A stretch of DNA of 64,000 nt from Ferrimicrobium sp. (GTDB taxonomy: Bacteria; Actinomycetota; Acidimicrobiia; Acidimicrobiales; Acidimicrobiaceae): NCBI RefSeq assembly GCF_027364955.1, contig NZ_DAHXOI010000011.1, positions 5,550 through 69,549 of the forward strand. The letters run 5' to 3'. Positions 52,092 to 59,996 of this stretch are shown piece after piece; the first letter of the stretch is position 1; every line of letters begins with the position of its first letter. The translations under genes were made by a program, and so were the position numbers. The notes below the pieces were generated by a model. It made no database searches, was not told the DNA's origin, and saw only the letters and a program-made list of their open reading frames with translations.

Positions 52092-52223
52092 AGGTAGGTT
52101 TACACGTAGGAAAGCGCCCGGATGAGACCGCGACAACCGGACGCAAGGGCAGGGAGGATGTCACCGACCCATCAGCGGCGCATACATGGAAATTAGAAAT
52201 CAGGAGGTCCAATCCGAGTCATA

Positions 52224-52592
52224 GTGTGTGGGGGTAGGGAATACACGGATAGCGATGCAATCCGCGAGCGACTTACTCAGCTACAGGCGGTAGAGCCAAT
52301 GACGGTGATAATCCACGGGGCAGCACCTGGTGCTGATCTCTTAGCAGGGCACATCGCAGGAACACTGGGTTACAAGGTTGAGGCGCACCCAGCAGACTGG
52401 GCTCGACACGGGAAGGCTGCCGGCCCCATTCGGAACCAGAAGATGCTCGATGCCGGAGCAGATCTTGTGATCGCCTTTCCAGGTGGGAGGGGTACAAGAG
52501 ACATGATCAACCGAGCTGAGAAGGCAGGTGTTCGCGTTGAGCGGATCGAGTCAAAGCCAACGGAAACGGAAACCGGTCAGCGATGCGAGTGA
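52224..52592 (+). CDS. DUF2493/SLOG-fold protein (YspA, cpYpsA-related)
   Basis: 122 residues from the GTG at 52224. VCGGREYTDSDAIRERL, HGAAPGADLLAG and WARHGKAAGPIRNQKMLDAGADLVIAFPGGRGTRDMI are the SLOG-type nucleotide- or ligand-binding motifs. The family start is usually M-R-V-x-V-C-G-G-R; here that alignment would need a start at ATC (52212), four bases after AGGAGG, while GTG is too far from it. Either GTG or a non-standard codon is used. Its stop codon region overlaps the Fic gene on the other strand. Confidence 0.75.
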   Translation: MCGGREYTDSDAIRERLTQLQAVEPMTVIIHGAAPGADLLAGHIAGTLGYKVEAHPADWARHGKAAGPIRNQKMLDAGADLVIAFPGGRGTRDMINRAEKAGVRVERIESKPTETETGQRCE

Positions 52593-53467
52593 GGTGGCTT
52601 CGCAACGTGAGGACCGGGCGACAAATGAAGCACCTCTTCATACACGGTCAGCGTCCGCTCCATACCATGGGCCACAACCTGGATAATCGGGTTCGTTTCG
52701 CCCCGGTCTGCCGACTGTAAGGCGGCGTAGTATTGGAGTCGGTCCGCAGGTTCTATCAACGCAGGCAGATATTCATGTTGCAGCAGCCAGAGGTTGAGAA
52801 GCAATCGACCGGTACGCCCATTGCCATCGACGAAGGGATGTATCGCCATCAGTCGTGCGTGCATCTTGGCACCAACCGCAACAGGGTGTCCCTCTGATTG
52901 GTGCCATTGTGCAAACAAATCGTCAACCTTGCCCGGAACAGATAGAGGATCAGGCGGAATGAGTGTGCTACCCGAGATCGCTACAGGCACCTCGCGGTAG
53001 TGCCCTGCTTCGCCGGGTTGTGAACGACACAACACCAGCGCATGAAGTGACCGCAAGAGCCAGGGAGTAAGCGGTTGATCGGATTGTGACCACCGGATCA
53101 TCGCATCCCAGGCTTCTGCGTGGTCAATCGCTTCTAGATGATCGCGCAGAGGTTTCCCTCCCACGGTGATGCCTTCAAGTACCACCTGCGTCTCAGCGAG
53201 CGTGAGATGATTGCCCTCAATAGCGTTGGATGTGTAGGTGATGCGTACTCTGAGCGCGTCTGCAAGGGAACGGCTGGTTTCTGAGGGCAATGGACGTAGC
53301 TGGTGAAGATTGTGCATTCGCTGGTCCAGCGATGCTAGCAAGTGTTCGGACTCGTTAATGATACCCCCTTTCCCTTGATCGTATCCTGACTTGGCTTCAC
53401 CTCGACCGTAATGCTGGGGACAGGCGGCCCCGTCTTCGCCGCTGGTTGCGATCCTAGGTAAGATCAT
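52577..53467 (-). CDS. Fic-family AMPylation enzyme with inhibitory motif
   Basis: Up to 296 residues. HPFVDGNGRTGRLLLNLW is an intact HPFxxGNGRxxR motif, and TYTSNAIEGNHLTLAET contains the (S/T)xxxE(G/N) inhibitory helix near the N-terminus, as in self-inhibited class II Fic proteins. They attach AMP (or other NMP) to hydroxyls of target proteins. The true start may lie after the low-complexity first ~40 residues; no good ATG is present there. It overlaps a small upstream gene (ATGA). Confidence 0.88.
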   Translation of the reverse strand: MILPRIATSGEDGAACPQHYGRGEAKSGYDQGKGGIINESEHLLASLDQRMHNLHQLRPLPSETSRSLADALRVRITYTSNAIEGNHLTLAETQVVLEGITVGGKPLRDHLEAIDHAEAWDAMIRWSQSDQPLTPWLLRSLHALVLCRSQPGEAGHYREVPVAISGSTLIPPDPLSVPGKVDDLFAQWHQSEGHPVAVGAKMHARLMAIHPFVDGNGRTGRLLLNLWLLQHEYLPALIEPADRLQYYAALQSADRGETNPIIQVVAHGMERTLTVYEEVLHLSPGPHVAKPPHSHR

Positions 53468-53658
53468 CGCCTTCTCCTGACACCTTCAACCTCACCAAGG
53501 GCGCTGTTAGCAGCTCGGACAACCGCTTCCAAGGCTCGGTGTGCTGCGGCAAGCGCGTGGATCGCCTCTACTCTATCATGGCAGAACCTCTGTAATGCCT
53601 CGCCATTATGACGCCATCCCCAAATCCTGTACGTGCTTGATGATCCGCACTTTGTCAC
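53464..53658 (-). CDS. Small protein coupled to the Fic gene
   Basis: Up to 64 codons; the later part (ALQRFCHDRVEAIHALAAAH, VVRAANSALGEVEGVRRR) is a clear alpha-helical coding pattern. It ends with ATGA overlapping the Fic start. Start codon uncertain because its 5' part overlaps the previous gene. It has no Fic-inhibitory motif, so an antitoxin role is only a guess. Confidence 0.45.
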   Translation of the reverse strand: MTKCGSSSTYRIWGWRHNGEALQRFCHDRVEAIHALAAAHRALEAVVRAANSALGEVEGVRRRR

Positions 53659-54067
53659 CGTTTGGCATGACCTCTAGCTTCACGGTGAAGAGCACTCTGT
53701 GCCCAAGAAGACTCTGGGCAAGGTGCGCGACTCTGAGACCGTTTGGGTTGTCGGTCCTGTCTGTGCGAGCTGTCTCTTTGCCGTCTGGGTGCCGATCACT
53801 CGGGTTGCAATCCATGTAGACCACACCCCTGGTGGAACTTGGTTCCTTCACCACCTTGGTGATCGTGCCGACAAAGCGCTTAGCTTCGGGATCGAGCACG
53901 TCGTCTACAACGTTGGCCAGCGGTGAGCGTGGGGCGCATAGAGCTGCAACCCTAGCCACGGTATTGGCCAATCTTTCGTTGTATGTATCCTCGCCTTCGC
54001 CCGCAGCAGGCTCACCAGCTAACGTCAGAGCCGAGAGGATTAATCTGGCTTTGGTATCGTCGTCCAT
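53606..54067 (-). CDS. Hypothetical protein
   Basis: 153 residues from the ATG at 54067 (AGAAAGGAAC upstream). MDDDTKARLILSALTLAGE, a middle AKRFVGTITKVVKEPSST and GHRVLFTVKLEVMPNGDKVR suggest a helical N-terminus and beta-rich OB-like C-terminus. No family recognised. Element promoter motif at 54097-54109. Confidence 0.65.
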   Translation of the reverse strand: MDDDTKARLILSALTLAGEPAAGEGEDTYNERLANTVARVAALCAPRSPLANVVDDVLDPEAKRFVGTITKVVKEPSSTRGVVYMDCNPSDRHPDGKETARTDRTDNPNGLRVAHLAQSLLGHRVLFTVKLEVMPNGDKVRIIKHVQDLGMAS

Positions 54068-54096
54068 CGTTCGTTCCTTTCTGAGATGTCTGTCCG

Positions 54097-54109
54097 TTAT
54101 ATACACACC
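54097..54109 (-). promoter_or_regulatory. Element promoter motif of the 54067 gene
   Basis: Minus strand GTGTGTATATAAC, 30 bp upstream of the start codon. Confidence 0.55.
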
Positions 54110-54196
54110 TAAGTCACGGGCGGCTGGAAAAACTTGATTGAATCGGCCCCAGCTCCTGGCGGTCTAGGTACGAGTCACCTCTCGGCAATGGCCGAA

Positions 54197-55159
54197 CTAT
54201 GCCCAAGCGGGTTCCAACGCCTCCCGTGCTGACCCCTGCATCTCCTGTCGGGTCCTAAATGTGGAGTGAGCCAAGATCTCCCTCAACGACACACGAGCTA
54301 CCATACCGCGCTGGCGTGGGAGGAGAATGGCTATCTCGTCGATCCCAAATTGATCCTGGCTATCAAGTGCGACGTAGGCGATCATCTGCCCTAGTGCTCC
54401 CAACCAGAGCCTCTCTGGATGAATGGTGCACTTCACGTCGAACAGGGTGTGCTCCACAATAAAATCCCCGTCCGCTCCACCAACCCATTTGGCTCCTGCG
54501 AATACAGGGTTGTCAATGAAGCTACCGCTGGTAATCTGGGCCCAACCCTCACTCCCAGCTGCTGTGTCTGATACCCGTGCAATATCGTCTAGAACATCCT
54601 CGCTCACCGGCAATAGCTCAGCCAAAACCTGAACACAGGGGTGATCACTTGGCTCCACCCCGGCAATCTTTCCCGATCTTGCCAGAGCTATCTCTTGGGC
54701 AAACCCCTGCCAATCCGGCAGAGGTGCGAGCTCGCCTAATACACGCTCCACTAGAACAAAACCCTCGGTGCGCCCACTGCGATAGATCCCCTCCGAGATC
54801 CCCGCGAAGTACATGACCCAGGCGTTCTCATGGCTCGTGAGAGTGTCGTTTTGATGAGCATCCCACAGGAGTGCCAGTGCATCGTGAAAGAGTCTGGTGA
54901 TGCTAGGGGAGTTGCTCACCCGTGCGGTAGATGCCGTAGTCGCAAAGTATGGAGTAGCTCGTGTTTGTCGTAACCGGAACTCAACCGCATGGCCTACAGT
55001 TGCCCAGGGGTAGTCCTTCAGGTAACCCGTGGGTCGAATGGTCTCTGTCGAACCTACTTGGGTGCCCAATAGCACAGCTACCGCGTCGAGTTCAAAGTTG
55101 GCAGCCAGCCACCGCGACGCCTTACTCTGTGGATTGCTTAATTCCTTGGTGATCGACAT
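54197..55159 (-). CDS. Putative PD-(D/E)xK-type nuclease
   Basis: 320 residues. VGGADGDFIVEHTLFDVKCT resembles the catalytic D...(D/E)xK core seen in hypothetical phage and plasmid proteins (ADxDLIVxxxLIDIKTT). A Gln/Tyr-containing helix (LWLGALGQMIAYVAL) and strand (IDEIAILLPR) follow as expected. The N-terminal ~180 residues are helical and unassigned. ATG at 55159 has CAGGAG upstream. Could be a restriction-like defence or DNA-processing enzyme; evidence is motif-level only. Confidence 0.6.
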   Translation of the reverse strand: MSITKELSNPQSKASRWLAANFELDAVAVLLGTQVGSTETIRPTGYLKDYPWATVGHAVEFRLRQTRATPYFATTASTARVSNSPSITRLFHDALALLWDAHQNDTLTSHENAWVMYFAGISEGIYRSGRTEGFVLVERVLGELAPLPDWQGFAQEIALARSGKIAGVEPSDHPCVQVLAELLPVSEDVLDDIARVSDTAAGSEGWAQITSGSFIDNPVFAGAKWVGGADGDFIVEHTLFDVKCTIHPERLWLGALGQMIAYVALDSQDQFGIDEIAILLPRQRGMVARVSLREILAHSTFRTRQEMQGSAREALEPAWA

Positions 55160-55186
55160 CGTGGCTCCTGTTCTGTGATCCTGGAT

Positions 55187-55199
55187 GATATGTATGCAC
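55187..55199 (-). promoter_or_regulatory. Element promoter motif of the 55159 gene
   Basis: Minus strand CGTGCATACATAT, about 30 bp upstream of the start. Confidence 0.5.
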
Positions 55200-55208
55200 G
55201 CCAGTGGC

Positions 55209-55580
55209 TCAAGGCTCTAGCATCTTCCACCCCAGCTCGTGAATACGATCTTCTGGCTTGTGATCCAGGAGAGCAAATAGAACTGCCCTGAGTTCAGACT
55301 TGAGAGCCAACGTTGCGAACTCTGTGCGATTGGCATCTTCACCGGCGGTGGCGATAATGTCGTTGAACTCATACTGAGCCCTGGATAGCACGTGTGAAAA
55401 TTACTGCTCCAAGTTGGACTTGGTGGCCTCTAGCCACCCGTAGCTTTCATCCGGCACCAGTTCCAAGAGGTCGTCAAAGTTCTCACCTATGCGCAGCATC
55501 TCCCACTCCTGGTGTTCAGTGAGGTCATTTGAGGCTCGATGAATCGTAACATAGCGAGGATGCTTGACCTCTACCCGCAT
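55209..55580 (-). pseudogene. RNA-ligase-like C-terminal fragment with in-frame stop
   Basis: The minus-strand frame reads RVEVKHPRYVTIHRASNDL, LLELVPDESYGWLEATKS, NLEQ, a TAA stop, FSHVLSRAQYEFNDII, TEFATLALKSELRAVLFALL and HELGWKMLEP. It resembles the C-terminal region of T4-Rnl1-like RNA ligases (VKxxxPxYVxLHR, LPDE, helical end with the W near the C-terminus). The nucleotidyltransferase core is absent. A second copy of the LEATKSNLEQ part is present at 58.2 kb. Clearly non-functional. Confidence 0.65.
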
Positions 55581-55585
55581 TCTCG

Positions 55586-55899
55586 AACCGATTCACCCAA
55601 CATTACAGACCCTATTGAACTGGTTGCTTCCAATGGATTCAGCTTCAAAACTTCGCACAGTGCCAGGCAACTATGCCCCTTGGGAACATTCGTGATTGCT
55701 GCTGACTAATCCTGGGGTAGGCGTCTACAGTGGCGTAGTCGAGACGGTTGAGTGCATACATTTGCCTCGGCATTGCGGGTGCGGATTGGGCTTCAATCTG
55801 CTAAGGCTAACCTCGGCCCAAGTCGTTAGGGGCCGATTGACTTGGAGCTATCATGCGAGAGGATAGATCTAACTTCGTCAGAGTCAATTGAGCCGGTTT
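55586..55899. other. Intergenic, nothing recognised
   Basis: A stretch of ~310 bp between the RNA-ligase fragment and the secreted peptidase, with no convincing frame or structure. Confidence 0.35.
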
Positions 55900-57834
55900 T
55901 CAACCAGTATAATTCACCGAGAAACTGTCGTCTGATATCGAGGACGGTTGTGAAACTGTAACCCCGTTCTGGACCATGTTCACATCAATTTGTTGCTGTA
56001 CACCACCATTGAGGTGGTTGCCAAACTTGAGATTGCTAAACTGCACGCCGGCAAACGGGGTAAGGTACGATTCTTGACCGTTGATCGTAGTCGCCTCGGT
56101 GATCCACTCGGCTGATGCTGCGTTGCCGTAGTACTGAAGATTAGGTATCAGATCGCCCTGCCCGGTAGTCTCATCTTCAATGTCGATTGTCCAGTTATTG
56201 TCATCACCGTTTTGGTAGATATCAACATACATCGTATCACCAGCACGAACCGTAAAGTTAGTCAGGTTCTGCTGGCTGGCTGGTAATATCTCCCACCACG
56301 GATTTACTCTGTATTCGTCAGTACCACTGATGGGCGATTCTTCGATGCCTGCCTGTATGAGGTTGGATGTGCCATTACCGCCGATACCGACCCACTCAGT
56401 CATCGCACAGTTGGTGCTGGGATAACCGTAGGATGTGTCATTGCATCCGGCAGGAGGGGTGTACAGAGAACCGACAGTGAACGTCGCGCTCGCAGCATCA
56501 AAGTCTTGCCCACTTTCTATGTAACCAGACCAGTTATTAAAGGCAGTAGAGGTGAACTGAGGCGATACCGTCAAGTTCAATGAAGCCGAGACGCTCGCCC
56601 CGCCCGAATCGGTTACCGTGACGTCGACGGTGGCATTCGATGACGTAGCGAATACAGGAGCGCCGCTGATCACTCCGGACGCGGACAAGGCGAGTCCATT
56701 TGGCAGGCCTGTTGCCGACCATGAATCTTGACCCGTTCCCCCAGATGCCACGAGTGTGACTGCGTAATCAGTGCCGACTGTTGCGGAAGGTAACGATGAC
56801 GTGGTGATGGCAAGAGTCTGGGAGATGGTCGGTGGTGGAGTAGTGGTTGTGGTGGTCGATGAGCTAGAGGGGACAATAGCTATGACTGCACTATTGGGTG
56901 ACCCGTCAAGTGAGAGGTTGGGAGCACCGCCAATGGCGATCACCTTCCCGTTAGAACACGCAATGTAGTAGCCCTGCCCGTCGGGATTGGGAAGTATCGA
57001 TGTAACTGGCGCTGGCAACGGGTGTGAACCTCCAAGTCCTGTGTAACCGTAGTCATAGGCTGACCCTGAGAACTTCGCATCGCCGAAGTTAAATACCCCA
57101 CCGTCGGCCGCCACCATGTAATAGCCCTGTCCATTGAGTGATGGATAGACGTTTACCACTGGTGCATCGAGTGGATGACTGCCCCGAAGCCCAGTGAGGC
57201 CCAAGCTGTAGGTCGACCCGTAGAACGGGGCTGTACCAAAGTTGAAGATACCGCCGTCCGAGGCCACGAGCCAATAGCCATTTCCCGTAGGGTCCGCAAC
57301 CATACCAACGATTGGTTCGTTCAGCGGATGGGATCCTGTGAGTCCTGTGATCCCATAGGAATAGGTCGATCCGAGAAAGGAAGCATCACCGAAGTTAAAT
57401 ACCCCACCATCAGCTGCCACAAGCCAGTAGCCCTTGCCATTTGCGGTCGGAGCACCACCAACAATCGGAGCGCTCAGCGGATGGGATCCCGTGAGTCCTG
57501 TGATCCCGTCAGTGTAGGTGTCCCCGTAAAACTGGGCACTCCCAAAGGGAAATACACGCCCGCTGCTCGATACCATCCAGTAGCCCCCACCACCAGGTAC
57601 GGCGAACGACGCAACGATATCTGCCTTGTGGTTAGTAAGGGCGCCGTCATCAGAAGACTGCCCTGCAGGGATTACGGTACCGGTGTTGGTGACCAAGTAG
57701 TAGCTGGAGGTGGCCGCAGGTAAAGCGTAGGCATCATTGCTAGCTACCAATGGGGCGATGACTAAAGACGAGGAAGACATCGCCATTATCATTAACAACC
57801 GACTACGACGCATGGTTCCCGATCTCATTACCAC
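55900..57834 (-). CDS. Secreted G1 (eqolisin-type) peptidase with propeller-like repeats
   Basis: 644 residues. Signal peptide: basic MRRSRLLMIMAMSSSSLVIA then cleavage near NDAYA-LP. Residues ~60-310 carry repeats of about 50 residues with GYWLVAADGGVFNFGDASF-type units, a beta-propeller-like pattern common in secreted actinobacterial proteins. A Thr-rich linker (SSSSTTTTTTPPP) and an Ig-like domain (~345-430) follow. The C-terminal ~210 residues look like peptidase family G1: NWSGYI, MTEWVGIGGNGTSN, YRVNPWWEILP, SAEWITEA (Glu) and LTPFAGVQFSN. G1 enzymes use Gln and Glu and work at acidic pH, fitting an acidophile. It is flanked by RNA-ligase remnants, so it was probably acquired. Confidence 0.8.
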   Translation of the reverse strand: MVMRSGTMRRSRLLMIMAMSSSSLVIAPLVASNDAYALPAATSSYYLVTNTGTVIPAGQSSDDGALTNHKADIVASFAVPGGGGYWMVSSSGRVFPFGSAQFYGDTYTDGITGLTGSHPLSAPIVGGAPTANGKGYWLVAADGGVFNFGDASFLGSTYSYGITGLTGSHPLNEPIVGMVADPTGNGYWLVASDGGIFNFGTAPFYGSTYSLGLTGLRGSHPLDAPVVNVYPSLNGQGYYMVAADGGVFNFGDAKFSGSAYDYGYTGLGGSHPLPAPVTSILPNPDGQGYYIACSNGKVIAIGGAPNLSLDGSPNSAVIAIVPSSSSTTTTTTPPPTISQTLAITTSSLPSATVGTDYAVTLVASGGTGQDSWSATGLPNGLALSASGVISGAPVFATSSNATVDVTVTDSGGASVSASLNLTVSPQFTSTAFNNWSGYIESGQDFDAASATFTVGSLYTPPAGCNDTSYGYPSTNCAMTEWVGIGGNGTSNLIQAGIEESPISGTDEYRVNPWWEILPASQQNLTNFTVRAGDTMYVDIYQNGDDNNWTIDIEDETTGQGDLIPNLQYYGNAASAEWITEATTINGQESYLTPFAGVQFSNLKFGNHLNGGVQQQIDVNMVQNGVTVSQPSSISDDSFSVNYTG

Positions 57835-58047
57835 TCCAGTCTGGTCACACTAAGCGACATAGTGCTGCTCCTGTCACTATATCAGCGTTGGGCCACGAAG
57901 CAAGACTGGTAAGTCCCCGTTCTCCAGCAGCTGTTACGATCCATCTCTAAGACGATGGCGGTCGTCTTGATTAGTCCAGTTATCGTGGTTTTCGTCTTGA
58001 TAGATAATGGGTTACATGGTCTCGCCAGTTCCTGCTAGGCACAGAAG
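57835..58047. other. Promoter region of the peptidase gene
   Basis: About 210 bp with no gene; the upstream signal of the peptidase must be here, but I do not see a copy of the element motif. Confidence 0.3.
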
Positions 58048-58308
58048 TTAATTGATGTTGTCAACAGTTCTCATGACGCACGTTTGGACAGACACTGAAG
58101 AAGACGTGCTGTACGGAGTGAATGCTTGCAACAAGACCCGGTGATGATGCGGATCGCACTGAGTCTCGGATAACGCGTTTGAAAACTGCTGTTCCAAGTC
58201 GGACTTGGTGGCATCTAGCCACAACGCTCGCACAGCTCGTTTGCGCAGTTCCTCTCGGCCCAGCCGGACGGTGCTATCCACAATCTGGCACCACCTGGTC
58301 GGTGGCAA
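58048..58308 (-). pseudogene. Second RNA-ligase-like remnant
   Basis: Contains RALWLDATKSDLEQQFSNALSETQ, closely matching WLEATKSNLEQ-FSHVLSRAQ at 55.4 kb both in protein and in DNA (about 34 bp, with the TCCAAGTYGGACTTGGTGGC segment). The sequences on either side differ. No complete gene. The two remnants bracket the peptidase region. Confidence 0.55.
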
Positions 58309-58493
58309 GGGTCGGTTATCAGACGCTCCATGCTTGTGCTCCCATACCCCTCGGCCAAGCTCGTCCGTGCGTCATTTTGGAGTCTGGTCCACTCAAACCG
58401 TTAAACCACAGCCTCCAGATGCTACGCGGACCCGTCGAGATGCGGCCCTGACCGTCGCGGTGTCATCAACAGCTGCTAGCACGTCTCCTCCTG

Positions 58494-59015
58494 TCAGCCT
58501 CCTGAGATGTCAGCGAGAATGTGCGTTAGCTCGTTAGACACCTGTTCGAGCCGAGTAAGTACTGTGACGACTCGCGGCTCCGATGCCACCACAGGAGGTT
58601 TGTTGTACCGTGATGAAATCTCAATCATCTGGTCATAGAAGGCATCGACCCGGGCGAACACGGCAACCTGGTGACGCTGATGCCACGCAAAGGCGGCGTC
58701 GATCACCTCAATGGGTGGGACCCCCTCCGGGTAGTAGTCAAATGGAATCTCCACCAGGATCGCTTCCCACGTATAGCCCTTACCCCTAAGATCCTCAAGC
58801 TCGCTCTCGTGGTTGCGTGTCCACCGGTGTGCATGAGCTCGAGGTGGTGATCTGTGCTCAAGTTCAGCGTGCCACGCGCGGCTAAGCGTGTTTCTATGGA
58901 TCTCTGAAAGACCGAGCTTGAACCTCACCTCGCCCCAGGTGTCTCCGTTGCAACGCCACTCGGTGATCTCATCGAAACGCTTGCGCATGATAGAAGTTGT
59001 TCCGTATCCTGACAT
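58494..59015 (-). CDS. Third member of the HTH-like module family
   Basis: 173 residues from the ATG at 59015 with AGGAGGACGGGAG upstream. RKRFDEITEWRCNGDTWGEV, NTLSRAWHAELEHRSPP and ESELEDLRGKGYTWEAILVE align with the modules in 28338-29300 and 29332-30801. The C-terminal ~60 residues are helical. The family seems specific to this element and may bind DNA, but no known family is named. Confidence 0.7.
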   Translation of the reverse strand: MSGYGTTSIMRKRFDEITEWRCNGDTWGEVRFKLGLSEIHRNTLSRAWHAELEHRSPPRAHAHRWTRNHESELEDLRGKGYTWEAILVEIPFDYYPEGVPPIEVIDAAFAWHQRHQVAVFARVDAFYDQMIEISSRYNKPPVVASEPRVVTVLTRLEQVSNELTHILADISGG

Positions 59016-59041
59016 CTCCCGTCCTCCTTGTCGAATCACTT

Positions 59042-59054
59042 GCTATATATGCAA
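59042..59054 (-). promoter_or_regulatory. Element promoter motif of the 59015 gene
   Basis: Minus strand TTGCATATATAGC, about 30 bp upstream of the start. Confidence 0.55.
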
Positions 59055-59115
59055 TAGATGTACTCATGCATGAAGGTAACGTATATCTCACAGCAACTAA
59101 TACGTGCTAAACTGG

Positions 59116-59121
59116 TTGACA
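59116..59121 (+). promoter_or_regulatory. TTGACA -35 box of the EAL gene
   Basis: TTGACA followed about 18 nt later by a CTGATA/TGATAG -10-like box, 25-40 bp upstream of the EAL start. A conventional housekeeping-type promoter, in contrast to the element motif. Confidence 0.4.
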
Positions 59122-59156
59122 TCAGCACGAGGTGACGGGCTGATAGAGGGGGTTGG

Positions 59157-59894
59157 ATGTCTGGCATCATGGCGTTAACTCAAAGCGAACTAATCCAGGA
59201 CCAAAACAAGAGGCTGGTCGCAACGTTTGCGATGCAGGCAATTGTCGATGCCAAGACCGGCCTAGTGTTCGGCTACGAACTCCTAGCCCGTGATGTGCGA
59301 GGAAAGGACCGCTCGGCGGCGGGGATCATTGAGAGGCTCACAAGCACTGGTCGCAGGCGCTTGGCCCTTGAAGCAGTGAGCTATGCCCAAGTCATGGCCC
59401 AGGTTACACAGAGCCCCCGCTTGCACGTCAATCTCGATATTGAGGATCTCGACCTGGTGACCAGAATGGGAGACCTAACCAACATCACCATTGAGATCGT
59501 CGAGGGCTTTGTCGACCCGGAGGTGCTCGCTAGTGCTATTGAGATGATTCACGAGCGAGGCGGGCACGCCGCAGTGGATGACTTTGGCTCGCCATTATGG
59601 TCTGAGAATGCCCTGGAACACGATTGGGATCTGGTCAAGCTCGATAAGTGTGTTCTTTCCTGGGACATGGGGCGCTGTCTCAACCTACACCGCCAACTTA
59701 GCGCCCTCTGCAGGACAGCCAAGGTCTGTTTGGAGGGGGTGGAATCAGCTATACACTGTCAGGCATCTGATTGGGTTGGTGCAGATCTGTTGCAGGGATA
59801 TAAGTTTGGTCAACCGATGATACCAGCGATACATCCACAGATTGAGTTTCAGGCCAATGAGGTTTTGCAACCGAAAGCGAAATCCCTGTGGTGA
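59157..59894 (+). CDS. EAL-domain protein, probable c-di-GMP phosphodiesterase
   Basis: 245 residues, essentially one EAL domain. GYELLARDVRG stands for the EAL/ELL signature with its Glu, HVNLDIEDL holds the conserved Asn, IEIVEGF the second Glu, AAVDDFGSPLW the Asp-Asp pair, VKLDKCVL the Lys, CLEGVES the Glu and LLQGYKFGQP the Gln, so the catalytic set appears complete. It should cleave c-di-GMP to pGpG. No sensor or membrane region. Unusual inside a conjugative element; it could alter host motility or surface for transfer. Confidence 0.85.
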   Translation: MSGIMALTQSELIQDQNKRLVATFAMQAIVDAKTGLVFGYELLARDVRGKDRSAAGIIERLTSTGRRRLALEAVSYAQVMAQVTQSPRLHVNLDIEDLDLVTRMGDLTNITIEIVEGFVDPEVLASAIEMIHERGGHAAVDDFGSPLWSENALEHDWDLVKLDKCVLSWDMGRCLNLHRQLSALCRTAKVCLEGVESAIHCQASDWVGADLLQGYKFGQPMIPAIHPQIEFQANEVLQPKAKSLW

Positions 59895-59996
59895 GGAAAT
59901 CCATCAGCGATCCAGCAGCGATCCAGCAACAGGTTCGATTCACGATCACCTGCACCTGTCGCATTTAACCCAATCTCCGAGGAAGGTCGTTGCCCA

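Noticed and set aside
59106-59115. GCTAAACTGG upstream of the EAL gene, identical to the end of the CRISPR repeat
   Set aside because: Only ten bases match and the rest of the repeat is absent; probably chance.
59925-59960. GGTTCGATTC resembling a tRNA T-loop
   Set aside because: No matching acceptor, D or anticodon stems could be formed around it.
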